In this document: one piece after another, positions 17,308 to 28,092 of the stretch
Layout: the number at the start of each line of letters is the position of its first letter
Numbering within the stretch: position 1 is the first letter of the stretch
Assembly: GCF_002871935.1 (NCBI RefSeq)
Contig: NZ_PNHQ01000004.1
Location: 1-64,000 of the forward strand
Reading direction: 5' to 3'
Source: Aerococcus viridans
GTDB lineage: Bacteria; Bacillota; Bacilli; Lactobacillales; Aerococcaceae
Length of the DNA stretch: 64,000 nt
Made by a program: the position numbers and the translations under genes
Notes under the pieces: generated by a model
Told to the model about the DNA's origin: nothing
The model's input: only the letters and a program-made list of their open reading frames with translations
Database searches by the model: none

Positions 17308-17913
17308 ATGGAAATGTATACTTATATTGAAGCACTTGCCTCAAGTCAATCAGCACCTGGTGGAGGATCAGCAGCAGCTTATGCTGGTTCAATGGGCGCA
17401 GCACTTGGGAATATGGTTTTAAATATTACTATTGAAAAGCAGACAGGAGCGGATGTTGATTTACTAACAAGCCTTGTTGATCAGATGACCATTCATCAGC
17501 AAGCGTTATATACTTTGGTACAAGGAGACGAAGAGGCATCTAATCAGCTTTTTGGTGCATTTAAACTTTCAAAAGCCACTGAGGAAGAAAAGGTTGAACG
17601 GACTCGGGCTATTCAAGCAGGTTTAAAAATTGCTACAGAAGTTCCTCTAGAAATCATGCAACATGCAACAGCAGCATTAGAAATTATGACACAAGTGGCT
17701 AGTTTAGGTCGTAAGTCTGTTATGGCGGATGTGACCGTTGGCACAGCTATGTTAAAAACAGCTATTCAAGCCGCTAACGAAAATGTCGAAGAAAATGTCC
17801 TCTTATTGAAAGATGAAAGCTTGCAGACAGCATTCGACCAAAAAGGCAAAGACTTCATCCAAAAAAGTGAAACAGCTATCAATAAAATTACAGAAACAGT
17901 TGCAACTCGTTAA
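17308..17913 (+). CDS. Cyclodeaminase/cyclohydrolase family protein (FchA-like)
   Basis: A protein of about 201 residues of the FTCD_C family, whose members act on formimino- or methenyl-tetrahydrofolate. The signature SAPGGGSAAAYAGSMGAALGNMV is at about 14-36, followed by long helices, as in family members such as formimidoyl-THF cyclodeaminase and methenyl-THF cyclohydrolase FchA. The exact substrate cannot be told from sequence. ATG 17308 is chosen because AGAGGAG lies eight bases upstream. It follows the DUF554 gene by about 54 bases and precedes a strong terminator, so the two may be one transcript. Confidence 0.82.
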   Translation: MEMYTYIEALASSQSAPGGGSAAAYAGSMGAALGNMVLNITIEKQTGADVDLLTSLVDQMTIHQQALYTLVQGDEEASNQLFGAFKLSKATEEEKVERTRAIQAGLKIATEVPLEIMQHATAALEIMTQVASLGRKSVMADVTVGTAMLKTAIQAANENVEENVLLLKDESLQTAFDQKGKDFIQKSETAINKITETVATR

Positions 17914-17928
17914 AAAAGCTAACAAATT

Positions 17929-17960
17929 GATCCATATAGAATGAATATGGATCTTTTTTT
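17929..17960 (+). terminator. Terminator after the FchA-like gene
   Basis: GATCCATAT and ATATGGATC form a 9-bp perfect stem with a 7-base loop, followed by TTTTTTT. Confidence 0.9.
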
Positions 17961-18109
17961 ACGAAAAAATGGAGATTATCTTCCAAAATACGAAGGGAAA
18001 TAGGGCAAAATTTAACAAATACTTGCACATATTTAATGAAATCATTATAATTCTAAAAGAATAGTGCAAGAATAGGCAAAAATCACAATAAGAAAAGAGA
18101 TGAAACAAG

Positions 18110-19645
18110 TTGGAAGAAAAAGGAAAAGAATCGCGATTACTTCGGATTCTAAATGGTATTGAGCGTGTGGGTAATAAGATGCCTTCACCGATTATGATTT
18201 TTATTTATCTGAGTATTCTAGTCATCCTAGCATCGTGGGTGATGAGTATGCTTGGCGTGTCGGTTGTAAATCCGGTAGACAATTCAGTAGTTGCTGTTAA
18301 TAATTTACTAACTGGTGAATACTTTGCCCGCATGATAGCAGAAGCTGGCGCGAACTTTGCAGGTTTCCCTGCTTTATCGGCTGTATTAGTCATTATGCTT
18401 GGGGTAGGGATGGCAGAGAAGACTGGTTACTTTGAAGCAGTCTTAACGAATGTTGTAGAAAAAGCACCTAAGAAATATATTTTACTGATTATTATTTTTG
18501 CAGGTGTAATTGCTAATATCGCTGGAGATGCTGGTCCAATTGTATTGCCACCATTAGCGGCTTTAACATTCTTGAAAATTGGTTTAAATCCAATGGCTGG
18601 TGCAGTATTAGGATATGTATCTTCACTAGCAGCCTTTGCAGCAAATATCATGTTAGGTATGTCGGATGCTTTGGTATTCCCGTTTACAGAATCTGCAGCA
18701 CAAACGATTTTACCAGATATTGAACTAAATGTTGCGATGAACTACTACTTCATCTTCGTATCAACATTCGTATTAGTACCGGTAATTTACTTCGTATTGA
18801 CAAAGATTTCATTACCACAAATGGGAGAATATCAACCTGAATTTGCGGGTGAAGAATTACCTGCTGTTCACGAGGGTGGTTCATTATCTGATCAAGAAGT
18901 GAAAGCAGTAAAATATGCAAACTGGTCGTTATTAATAACCATCGTTATTGTTGCCGTTCTAGCTTTGATGCCCAATTCATTCTTGGCCAACCCTGAAACT
19001 GGCTCATTGATTTCTGATTCACCATTTATGAACGGTATCACAGTCATTATGACAATCATGTTCTTTGTACCAGGTTTTGTCTATGGGAAGATGACTGGTC
19101 AAGTTAAAGATTCACATGATTTAGCTCGGATATTATCTACTTCCATGGCGGATATGGGCAGTTTTATCGTGATTATCTTCTTCTCAAGTCAAATGATGGC
19201 ATACTTCTCATGGTCTAACATGGGAACTGTTATCGCTATTGCAGGGGCAGGATTACTTGAAAATGCGAATGGTATCGTCTTGATCATTGGTTTTATTTTA
19301 TTATCCGTGTTTGTAAACTTCTTTATTGGTTCAGCATCCGCAAAATGGGCCATTTTTGCACCAATTTTTGTACCAATGTTTATGCTATTAGGTTACCATC
19401 CTGCATTTACGCAAGTTATTTACCGTATTGGTGATGGTATTAGTAATCCATTAACGCCTATGCAAGCGTATATACCAGTTGTACTCTCGGTATTATACAA
19501 ATACGACAAAAGATCTGGTCTAGGTAGTTTAATATCAAACGTATTACCCTACTCAATCGCAATTGGTATCGTTTGGATTATCATGGCGATTATATGGTTC
19601 CTACTTGGTTTACCAGTTGGGCCAAACTCACCAGTTTCACTATAA
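18110..19645 (+). CDS. AbgT family transporter (p-aminobenzoyl-glutamate type)
   Basis: A 511-residue membrane protein with about 12 hydrophobic segments. Family features include the N-terminal NGIERVGNKMPSPIMIFIYLSI, the re-entrant region GDAGPIVLPPLAAL and the C-terminal NFFIGSASAKWAIFAPIFVPMFMLLGYHPAFTQVIYRIGDGISNPLTPM. E. coli AbgT imports p-aminobenzoyl-glutamate; other members export sulfonamides, so the direction and substrate here are open. The start is a TTG with a weak AGAGATG site about eight bases upstream. It is flanked by terminators and stands alone. Confidence 0.9.
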   Translation: MEEKGKESRLLRILNGIERVGNKMPSPIMIFIYLSILVILASWVMSMLGVSVVNPVDNSVVAVNNLLTGEYFARMIAEAGANFAGFPALSAVLVIMLGVGMAEKTGYFEAVLTNVVEKAPKKYILLIIIFAGVIANIAGDAGPIVLPPLAALTFLKIGLNPMAGAVLGYVSSLAAFAANIMLGMSDALVFPFTESAAQTILPDIELNVAMNYYFIFVSTFVLVPVIYFVLTKISLPQMGEYQPEFAGEELPAVHEGGSLSDQEVKAVKYANWSLLITIVIVAVLALMPNSFLANPETGSLISDSPFMNGITVIMTIMFFVPGFVYGKMTGQVKDSHDLARILSTSMADMGSFIVIIFFSSQMMAYFSWSNMGTVIAIAGAGLLENANGIVLIIGFILLSVFVNFFIGSASAKWAIFAPIFVPMFMLLGYHPAFTQVIYRIGDGISNPLTPMQAYIPVVLSVLYKYDKRSGLGSLISNVLPYSIAIGIVWIIMAIIWFLLGLPVGPNSPVSL

Positions 19646-19655
19646 ATATATGTTT

Positions 19656-19688
19656 GAAAGCAGTCTACTTGGTTAGGCTGCTTTTCTT
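19656..19688 (+). terminator. Terminator after the AbgT gene
   Basis: AAAGCAGTCT pairs imperfectly with AGGCTGCTTT around ACTTGGTT and is followed by TTCTT. Confidence 0.75.
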
Positions 19689-19744
19689 ATGTAGAATGGG
19701 CATATAATGTGAAGACTAAAAATTAAGAGAAAGTTGGCGAGTAA

Positions 19745-20425
19745 ATGGTAAGTGTAATTTTTGGCGGTCATCCAGAAATGGAAACATCAGCTTCCCATCA
19801 ATTTCTATATGAAGCTAGACCAGATACGATTCCTTTTATCCAGATTAAAAGCCCCTTCATTGAAGAAGATGTTAGGGCTTATCAAGAAGCTATCCTAGAA
19901 GCAGATAGATGGTTTTTGCAGTTTCCTTTATTTTGGTATCAAGCACCAGGATTAGTTGCTGATTTTATTCAAGAAGTTTTTAGTAAAACATTCATGGATA
20001 GCTATAGTAAAGATTTAAAGGGCAAGGAATTTGGTGTGATCATTTCAGTGGGAGTGCCTTTGAGACAATATCAAGCAGGTGGCCGAGAAGATGTAACGAT
20101 TTCGGAATTGTTACGACCCTATCAATCATTTGCCCGTGCCATAGGTTTAAAATATCTTTCCCCCTTTGTATTAGCCCAACACTCTTATCAACCAGAACAT
20201 ATTCAACAAGATAATTTAGTTCGCTTTAGACAATACTTAGAACTACCAACACAAGCTAAATTTGCAGACCGTAATGCTTGGTTGATTCACCAATTAGAAT
20301 TGATTGCCAATGAATTTGAGCAACCCTTACAAGAACAATTAAAATTAGTTGCGGCAGAATGGGCGGAGGAAATGGATAATTTGAGTGACATTGAAGCTCA
20401 CTTACCTAAAACCAGCTGGCGTTAA
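19745..20425 (+). CDS. NAD(P)H-dependent quinone/flavin oxidoreductase, flavodoxin-like fold
   Basis: A 226-residue protein of the NAD(P)H dehydrogenase (quinone) / KefF-like family that binds FMN. The motif ILEADRWFLQFPLFWYQAPGLVADFIQEVF (about 56-85) is the family hallmark, followed by KGKEFGVIISVGVP. Such enzymes reduce quinones or act as modulators of drug activity. The N-terminus (MVSVIFGGHPEMETSAS) is the usual flavin-binding start. The 3' end runs close to a small gene at 20478. Confidence 0.82.
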   Translation: MVSVIFGGHPEMETSASHQFLYEARPDTIPFIQIKSPFIEEDVRAYQEAILEADRWFLQFPLFWYQAPGLVADFIQEVFSKTFMDSYSKDLKGKEFGVIISVGVPLRQYQAGGREDVTISELLRPYQSFARAIGLKYLSPFVLAQHSYQPEHIQQDNLVRFRQYLELPTQAKFADRNAWLIHQLELIANEFEQPLQEQLKLVAAEWAEEMDNLSDIEAHLPKTSWR

Positions 20426-20477
20426 AAGAGAAATAGCGCTTGTTGCGGCATCGTTGAATAAGGAGCGAAGTAAAGAT

Positions 20478-20657
20478 ATGGAAAAAAATTTGAAGTGGAC
20501 AGAGGCAATCATTGATGAAGCAATTGAAACAGCTACAGACTATACCACTATCGCTATGTTAAAAAAAATCAAAGCTGAAATTGCGGAAACGGATAAACGC
20601 CTATTTCAAGCTCAGGGTCAGTTAGATGGTTTGGCTTGGAATCATGAAGAGTGGTAA
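20478..20657 (+). CDS. Small hypothetical protein (59 aa)
   Basis: I do not recognise this family. The 59-residue product MEKNLKWTEAIIDEAIE... is charged, predicted largely helical, and rich in Ile, Ala, Glu and Lys, ending LDGLAWNHEEW. A longer frame begins at 20385 inside the upstream oxidoreductase gene, but ATG 20478 is more plausible: an AAGGAG lies upstream, with a rather long 12-base spacing. It sits between the oxidoreductase gene and the tyrS T-box. Confidence 0.55.
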   Translation: MEKNLKWTEAIIDEAIETATDYTTIAMLKKIKAEIAETDKRLFQAQGQLDGLAWNHEEW

Positions 20658-20687
20658 ATTTTACCTTAAAAAAGAGGGTTATACTGC

Positions 20688-20715
20688 TTGACTTATTGGA
20701 TGACTTTGATAGAAT
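20688..20715 (+). promoter_or_regulatory. Promoter of the tyrS T-box transcript
   Basis: TTGACT, a 16-base spacer and TAGAAT. The start site would be near 20722, where the leader begins. Confidence 0.65.
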
Positions 20716-20721
20716 TCAGTG

Positions 20722-21014
20722 AGAAGCGAATGCTTTATACGCAAATAATCTTGTGCAAGGGAGTCACTATGGCACCAATATCTTGGTGGAGTAGCAATTA
20801 ATCTGGTAATAAGCGAGCTAGTGGAGGGTGCAAACTAGTCAAGGATTGATGGTGAATTACACATAGTCATAAAGATTCCGCCGGCTAGTGCCCGATAACG
20901 CACAATGAGTGGTTATAAACCAGGTGTTTATAACAATTTGGGTGGTAACACGGTAATTGATCGTCCCTGTCTAGGCTTTTCCAATTGGAAGTGCTTATGA
21001 CAGGGACTTTTTTT
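20722..21014 (+). promoter_or_regulatory. T-box riboswitch, tyrosine type
   Basis: The leader of about 290 bases upstream of tyrS has T-box features. The T-box core GGGTGGTAACACGG begins near 20940; its TGGT (20943-20946) can pair with the ACCA end of uncharged tRNA-Tyr. A TAC at 20858-20860, in GTGAATTACA, is the likely specifier codon. The competing terminator is GTCCCTGTC (20963-20971) with GACAGGGAC, followed by T7 at 21008-21014. Uncharged tRNA-Tyr should stabilise the antiterminator and turn tyrS on. The core reads TAACACG where TACCACG-like sequence is usual. Confidence 0.9.
20963..21014 (+). terminator. T-box-controlled terminator of tyrS
   Basis: A 9-bp perfect outer stem (GTCCCTGTC/GACAGGGAC) followed by seven T residues; it is mutually exclusive with the antiterminator. 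Confidence 0.9.
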
Positions 21015-21044
21015 ATTTAAATAAATAGTAATAGGAGTGAAAAA

Positions 21045-22310
21045 ATGAACATTATTGAAGAATTAGAATGGCGTGGTGCTATCAACCAACAAACGGATGA
21101 AGAAGGTTTAAAAGCATATATTGAAGACAATAAAATTAGCTTATACTGTGGGGTAGACCCAACTGGTGACTCTTTACATATCGGTCACTTAATTCCATTT
21201 ATGGTCCTGAAACGATTCCAATTAGCAGGTCATCGTCCAGTGATCTTAATCGGTGGCGCTACGGGTTCAATTGGAGACCCATCCGGTAAATCAGAAGAGC
21301 GAAACCTACAAACAATGGAACAAGTAGAAAATAATGCGCGTAAACTAGCTAGTCAAATGGAAAACTTGTTCTTGAAAGAAAAAGATGCAGATTTCCGTAT
21401 GGTAAATAACTATGACTGGACAAAAAACATGACCTTGCTTGATTTCTTGCGTAATATCGGGAAACGTTTCAATGTGAATACGATGATTAGAAAAGATATC
21501 GTGGCATCGCGTCTAGAAACAGGGATTTCATTTACAGAATTCTCATACCAAATTTTACAATCAATGGACTACTTACACTTATTTGAGAATGAAGACGTGC
21601 GTTTACAAATTGGTGGTGCAGATCAATGGGGGAATATTACCTCAGGTTTAGAATTAATCCGTAAAGAAGCCGGTGCAGATACCAAGGCTTTTGGATTAAC
21701 AATCCCATTGATGTTGAAATCTGATGGTACAAAATTTGGTAAGACAGCTGGTGGTGCAATTTGGTTAGATCCAGAAAAAACTTCACCATACGAGTTCTAC
21801 CAATTCTGGTTAAACCAAAATGATGCAGATGTAGTGAAATACTTGAAGTACTTCACTTTCCTAAGTAAAGAAGAAATCGATGCTTTAGAAGAAAAGGTTG
21901 CCACTGAACCAGAAAAACGCGAAGCACAACGTCGTCTAGCAGAAGAAATGACAACCTTTGTTCATGGTGAAGCTGGTCTTCAAGATGCGCAAACGATTAC
22001 TGACGCTTTATTCCAAGGAAATATTGCTGACTTATCTGCAAAACAAATTGAGCAAGGTTTTAAAAATATGCCAGGATCAACCATGCCAAAAGAGGCGAAC
22101 AACTTAGCAGTTTGGCTAGTAGACGCTGAAATTGAAAGCTCACGCCGTCAATCACGTGAAGACATTAACAATGGTGCCATTTACGTCAACGGCCAACGTA
22201 TACAAGACGTTGACTACGAAATCTCATCTGCAGACGCAATTGAAGGTAAATATATTGTTATCCGTCGTGGTAAGAAAAAATATTTCTTAGTAACTATCGA
22301 GGATGCATAA
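21045..22310 (+). CDS. tyrS: Tyrosyl-tRNA synthetase
   Basis: Class I synthetase that charges tRNA-Tyr. The 421 residues include the HIGH motif in DSLHIGHL (about 45-49), the tyrosine pocket (YCGVDPTGD, and QILQSMDYLHL), the KMSKS equivalent KFGKT (about 230-234), and a C-terminal S4 RNA-binding domain (about 352-415, with SRRQSREDINNGAIYVNG). AGGAGTG lies upstream of the ATG. It is controlled by the T-box leader and closed by a strong terminator. Confidence 0.98.
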   Translation: MNIIEELEWRGAINQQTDEEGLKAYIEDNKISLYCGVDPTGDSLHIGHLIPFMVLKRFQLAGHRPVILIGGATGSIGDPSGKSEERNLQTMEQVENNARKLASQMENLFLKEKDADFRMVNNYDWTKNMTLLDFLRNIGKRFNVNTMIRKDIVASRLETGISFTEFSYQILQSMDYLHLFENEDVRLQIGGADQWGNITSGLELIRKEAGADTKAFGLTIPLMLKSDGTKFGKTAGGAIWLDPEKTSPYEFYQFWLNQNDADVVKYLKYFTFLSKEEIDALEEKVATEPEKREAQRRLAEEMTTFVHGEAGLQDAQTITDALFQGNIADLSAKQIEQGFKNMPGSTMPKEANNLAVWLVDAEIESSRRQSREDINNGAIYVNGQRIQDVDYEISSADAIEGKYIVIRRGKKKYFLVTIEDA

Positions 22311-22331
22311 ACCATTATATATTTTTACGTT

Positions 22332-22365
22332 AAGACTTGGACACTGTTCCAGGTCTTTTTTTTTT
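22332..22365 (+). terminator. Terminator of tyrS
   Basis: AAGACTTGGA pairs with TCCAGGTCTT (one G-U pair) around a short loop, followed by a T-run of about eight. Confidence 0.9.
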
Positions 22366-22499
22366 AAACATATTTTCATATGGTTTCGTATACGTAAAAA
22401 TCTCTTTAAAATGCTTAGTAAAACATACAGTCACAAGAGCTTTGGTTTGTCGAGATTAACCTTATTTATGCGTATATAGTAATCAGAGGAGTGATTATA

Positions 22500-23015
22500 T
22501 TGTTTATTAAAAGACGACCATTATTCTTGTTGACTTGTATTTGTATATTGATGTACACCAGCTTCCAAGCAGAAGCTATTTTTGCCAAAAGTAAGGTAAA
22601 CATAGGGATAATTCCAGCTGACCAACAAGTAAGCAGCCAAGTTTACGATACAAACACTAAACGGCAAAACGTCATTTTGACTGCTACTGACCTAATCGGC
22701 ATACCTTATATATGGGGTGGCAATGATCTGTCTGGATTTGATTGTTCTGGTTTGATCGAATATGTTTTTAAGAATAATGGGATCTATATGCCCAGAACTA
22801 CTCACCAGCAGCAATACATTGGTGAACGCATTGCGCTTGATCAAGTTCAACCGGGAGACCTTTATTTCTTTGAAGAAGATGGACAAGTCTACCATGTTGC
22901 CCTGGCACTAGCGGATGGTTATTATTTACACGCACCAAGTCCAGGGAAAAGGGTTACTTATGGTCATGTTAATCGATTTTTACCACAATTCGCTAATCGT
23001 GTAATATTCAATTAA
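22500..23015 (+). CDS. Secreted NlpC/P60 family peptidase
   Basis: A protein of about 171 residues with a signal peptide (RRPLFLLTCICILMYTSFQAEAIFA) and one NlpC/P60 domain, which cleaves gamma-D-Glu-to-diamino-acid bonds in peptidoglycan stems. The catalytic Cys lies in GFDCSGLIEYVF, the His in YHVALALADGYYLHAPSPG. No cell-wall-binding domain is present. TTG 22500 is chosen because AGAGGAG lies eight bases before it. It stands alone between tyrS and metS. Confidence 0.88.
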   Translation: MFIKRRPLFLLTCICILMYTSFQAEAIFAKSKVNIGIIPADQQVSSQVYDTNTKRQNVILTATDLIGIPYIWGGNDLSGFDCSGLIEYVFKNNGIYMPRTTHQQQYIGERIALDQVQPGDLYFFEEDGQVYHVALALADGYYLHAPSPGKRVTYGHVNRFLPQFANRVIFN

Positions 23016-23134
23016 AAGACTTAGTTCGCCATTCTTTTTATCTAGGACTTGAATAAATACGAAAAATCATATCATTTAATCAAAACACGACTGATAGTAA
23101 ATGTCGACGTTCCCCTTAAAATACGGATGAATTA

Positions 23135-23143
23135 TGATATACT
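23135..23143 (+). promoter_or_regulatory. Extended -10 promoter of metS
   Basis: TGATATACT with no good -35 at the proper distance; it lies 43 bases before the GTG start. Confidence 0.5.
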
Positions 23144-23161
23144 ATTACGGAACGAGAATAG

Positions 23162-25204
<2,043 letters not shown>

Positions 25205-25217
25205 TGCTAATGTGATT

Positions 25218-25244
25218 AAGGGGCTGTTGTCACAGCCCCTTTTT
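25218..25244 (+). terminator. Terminator between metS and tatD
   Basis: GGGGCTGT and ACAGCCCC form an 8-bp perfect stem with a TGTC loop followed by five T residues. Confidence 0.85.
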
Positions 25245-25265
25245 CTAAGTAAAGAAGGGAAATAT

Positions 25266-26063
25266 ATGTTATTTGATACACATACACATTTAAATGTAGA
25301 TGATTTTGATGAGGATCGAGAAGAAACCATTATTCGAGCGAGACATGCCGGGGTAAAAGGTTTTGCTTTAGTAGGATTTAACTATCATACGATTAACCGT
25401 GCCAAAGAAATGACAAAGGCAAATGGGGATATGGTAGGCATCTACGGTTGGCATCCAACAGAAGCAGTGGATTATAATGTTGAGGCTGAAAAATATCTAT
25501 TCTCTAACTTAGAAGACGACCGTGTAGTTGCTGTTGGAGAAACGGGATTAGACTATTACTGGGACACAAGTCCGCGTGAAGTGCAAGAAAAGGTCTTTCG
25601 TCGTCAATTAGCCATCGCCAGAGAGTTTCATTTACCCATTGTCATCCATAATAGAGAGGCGACAGCTGATTGTTACCGCATTTTAAAAGAAGAAAAAGTG
25701 GGCGACTTCGGTGGTATCATGCATTCTTTTGGTGAGACACCGGAATGGGTTGAGAAATTCTTAGACTTAGGTATGCATATCTCCTTCTCTGGTGTAGCGA
25801 CCTTTAAAAAGACAGTAGAAGTTCGTGAAGCGGCTAAACTGGTACCGGATGACAAGCTTTTGATTGAAACGGATTCACCCTATTTAGCGCCCGAACCCAA
25901 ACGTGGTAAACGCAATGAGTCTGCATTTGTAGCTTATGTAGCAGAAACATTGGCAGCGACACGTGAAAGCTCGTTAGCAGATTTTGAAGCACAAACTTTC
26001 CAAAATGCCCTAGATTTATTTGCGCTTGATTTTGATGGTCAAGCACTAGTGAAGAGAAAGTAG
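25266..26063 (+). CDS. tatD: TatD family metal-dependent hydrolase / DNase
   Basis: A protein of about 265 residues with the TatD metal sites: DTHTHLN at the N-terminus, GETGLDYYWD in the middle, PIVIHNREA, MHSFGE and the C-terminal IETDSPYLAPEP. TatD enzymes have 3'-exonuclease activity on DNA or RNA. I placed the start at ATG 25266 (MLFDTHTHL), as in relatives, with GAAGGG upstream; the longer frame would begin inside the metS terminator. It is the first of three closely packed genes (tatD, rnmV, ksgA). Confidence 0.92.
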   Translation: MLFDTHTHLNVDDFDEDREETIIRARHAGVKGFALVGFNYHTINRAKEMTKANGDMVGIYGWHPTEAVDYNVEAEKYLFSNLEDDRVVAVGETGLDYYWDTSPREVQEKVFRRQLAIAREFHLPIVIHNREATADCYRILKEEKVGDFGGIMHSFGETPEWVEKFLDLGMHISFSGVATFKKTVEVREAAKLVPDDKLLIETDSPYLAPEPKRGKRNESAFVAYVAETLAATRESSLADFEAQTFQNALDLFALDFDGQALVKRK

Positions 26064-26072
26064 TGGCGTGAT

Positions 26073-26672
26073 ATGACTACTGACAGTAAGCGAACACCAA
26101 CAAATGAAAAGAAAGTGATTAAACAGGTCATTGTCGTTGAAGGAAAATCAGATACCCAACGATTAAAACGTCTGTATCATGTAACGACCATTGAGACGAA
26201 TGGATCTGCTGTTGACCAGGCCACATTGCATGAAATCAAACAGGCACAGGAACTTCATGGTGTCATCGTCTTTACCGATCCAGATATTTCCGGGACGAAA
26301 ATACGGCAAGCGGTGGTTGATGCTGTACCAGGAGTCCAACATGCTTTTATTGAAAGATCTGAAGCTAAACCACATCATAAAGGTAGTTTAGGGGTAGAAC
26401 ATGCGTCTGATTTAGCAATTGAAAAGGCCTTGGCGAATGTTTACCAATTGGCGGATAGTTCAGCAAGCCATGACTTAACACTAATTGCAAAAAAAGATTT
26501 GATGGCTTTACGATTGATTGGGACACCGGATGCAAAAGACCGTAGAGCGTATCTATCTAGTCAACTACATTTAGGTTATGTAAATGGTAAACAGCTTGCG
26601 AAACGATTGGCCCTTTTCCAAATATCTTTAGACCAAGTAGCAAAGGTACTAGAAAATTACCAAAAGAAATAG
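26073..26672 (+). CDS. rnmV: Ribonuclease M5
   Basis: RNase M5 performs the final maturation of 5S rRNA. The 199-residue protein has an N-terminal Toprim domain with VVEGKSDTQ (about 21-29) and the second acidic motif FTDPDISG, and a C-terminal DUF4093 region (RAYLSSQLHLGYVNGKQLAKRL) typical of the family. It follows tatD by ten bases, and its TAG stop is part of the ribosome binding site of ksgA. Confidence 0.93.
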   Translation: MTTDSKRTPTNEKKVIKQVIVVEGKSDTQRLKRLYHVTTIETNGSAVDQATLHEIKQAQELHGVIVFTDPDISGTKIRQAVVDAVPGVQHAFIERSEAKPHHKGSLGVEHASDLAIEKALANVYQLADSSASHDLTLIAKKDLMALRLIGTPDAKDRRAYLSSQLHLGYVNGKQLAKRLALFQISLDQVAKVLENYQKK

Positions 26673-26681
26673 GTGAAAAAT

Positions 26682-27578
26682 ATGAATGAACCATTTAAAT
26701 ATATCGCAACGCCATCAAGAACGAGTGCTATTCTAAAAAAATTCAATTTGGATGCCAAAAAATCACTAGGGCAAAACTTCTTAACAGAACCACAAATTCT
26801 ACAGCATATGATTGATGTAGCAGGGGTGGATAAAGATACGAATGCAATTGAAATTGGACCAGGTATAGGCGCTTTAACAGAGTTTTTAGCTATTAATGCT
26901 AAGGAAGTCTTAGCTTTTGAAATTGATCAACGCTTATTACCAGTTTTAGCCGATACCTTGAGTGCATATGACAATGTGACCATTAAACATCAAGACATCT
27001 TGGAAGCCGACTTGAATGCCACAATGGCAGCATTTCCGCCTGCAGACCGTACGGTAGTAGTAGCAAATTTACCGTATTATATTACAACACCCATTATCTT
27101 CAATCTACTTGAAGCAAGCTTCCACTTTGATCAGTTTATCTTGATGATGCAAAAAGAGGTGGCAGAACGGTTAACGGCAGCACCAGGTACAAAAGCGTAC
27201 GGGTCACTTTCAGTTGCTATCCAATATTATTGTGATGCGGAAATTGCATTTACAGTACCTCGGACGGTCTTTAATCCACAACCAAATGTTGATTCTGCTA
27301 TCTTGGCCTTAAATAAGCTAGACAAACCACGAATTCATGTGCAGGACGAAGCCTTCTTCTTCCATTTGGTGCGTTCAAGCTTCAAACAACGTCGTAAGAC
27401 CATTTGGAATAACTTACGTGCAGCATTCGGTAAAGATGAAGCCGTTGTAGAAAAGATGCTAAAATCACTTGAGATTGCTGGTGTTGAGCAAAAACAACGA
27501 GCAGAGACATTGACAATTGCTGATTTTGGACGCCTAGCAGATGCGCTATATCAACACGACTTAGTCTTCCAAGACTAA
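26682..27578 (+). CDS. ksgA: 16S rRNA dimethyladenosine transferase
   Basis: KsgA (RsmA) dimethylates two adjacent adenines near the 3' end of 16S rRNA; loss gives kasugamycin resistance. The protein of about 298 residues shows KKSLGQNFL, the SAM-binding motif IEIGPGIGALT, and the catalytic NLPYYITTPI. The C-terminal helical domain with VRSSFKQRRKTIWNNL is also present. ATG 26682 is preferred to GTG 26673 because the AGGTG ribosome binding site overlaps the latter and the rnmV stop. Confidence 0.96.
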   Translation: MNEPFKYIATPSRTSAILKKFNLDAKKSLGQNFLTEPQILQHMIDVAGVDKDTNAIEIGPGIGALTEFLAINAKEVLAFEIDQRLLPVLADTLSAYDNVTIKHQDILEADLNATMAAFPPADRTVVVANLPYYITTPIIFNLLEASFHFDQFILMMQKEVAERLTAAPGTKAYGSLSVAIQYYCDAEIAFTVPRTVFNPQPNVDSAILALNKLDKPRIHVQDEAFFFHLVRSSFKQRRKTIWNNLRAAFGKDEAVVEKMLKSLEIAGVEQKQRAETLTIADFGRLADALYQHDLVFQD

Positions 27579-27668
27579 GATGATTTAACCTAAAAATATA
27601 CCGAATTTTTTTAGTTATACTTCTTGACAATAAAAGACAAAAATGGTATTTAATTTCCTTGCATTTTA

Positions 27669-27677
27669 TGATATACT
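27669..27677 (+). promoter_or_regulatory. Extended -10 promoter of veg
   Basis: TGATATACT lies 22 bases before the veg ATG. The -35 region is poor. Confidence 0.5.
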
Positions 27678-27698
27678 ATAAAGTAGAGAGGTGAGGGC

Positions 27699-27932
27699 AT
27701 GCCAAATAATATTGCAACTATTAAAGCTGAACTTGAAGGAAAAATCGGTGAACGCGTCCATCTAACGCAACAGATTGGTCGCAAACGCGTGATGAAACGC
27801 CAAGGGGTGCTTAGCGACACTTTCCCTGCTGTTTTCGTGGTTGAATTAGACCAAGAGGAAAATAAATTCGAACGCATCTGCTATAGTTATTCCGATGTGT
27901 TAACTGAGTCAGTCGAAATCGAATTCGAATAA
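27699..27932 (+). CDS. veg: Veg family protein
   Basis: A 77-residue protein conserved in Firmicutes. Seen are the start IATIKAELEGKIGERVHL, the core GRKRVMKRQGVLSDTFPAVFVVELDQ and the ending RICYSYSDVLTESVEIEF. In Bacillus, Veg is abundant and stimulates biofilm matrix gene expression; a basic Sm-like fold has been suggested. Here too it lies between ksgA and ispE. AGAGGTGAGG precedes the ATG. Confidence 0.92.
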   Translation: MPNNIATIKAELEGKIGERVHLTQQIGRKRVMKRQGVLSDTFPAVFVVELDQEENKFERICYSYSDVLTESVEIEFE

Positions 27933-27963
27933 GCGATTGAAATCATATATCTATTATACGACA

Positions 27964-28020
27964 TTAAAAACCGTCAGTATCTAGCTTCACTAGTTGAGTG
28001 CTTGGTATTGTGGTTTTTTC
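27964..28020 (+). terminator. Possible terminator after veg
   Basis: AAAAACC (after the veg stop) can pair with GGTTTTTT some 45 bases later, with weaker pairing inside. The stem is interrupted, so termination may be partial and ispE might depend on readthrough. Confidence 0.4.
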
Positions 28021-28092
28021 TTTTTAATCTGTGATATTTTTGGTAAACTTATTGATAATTACACGGGAAAATATAGGACGGGAGGTTTGCTT

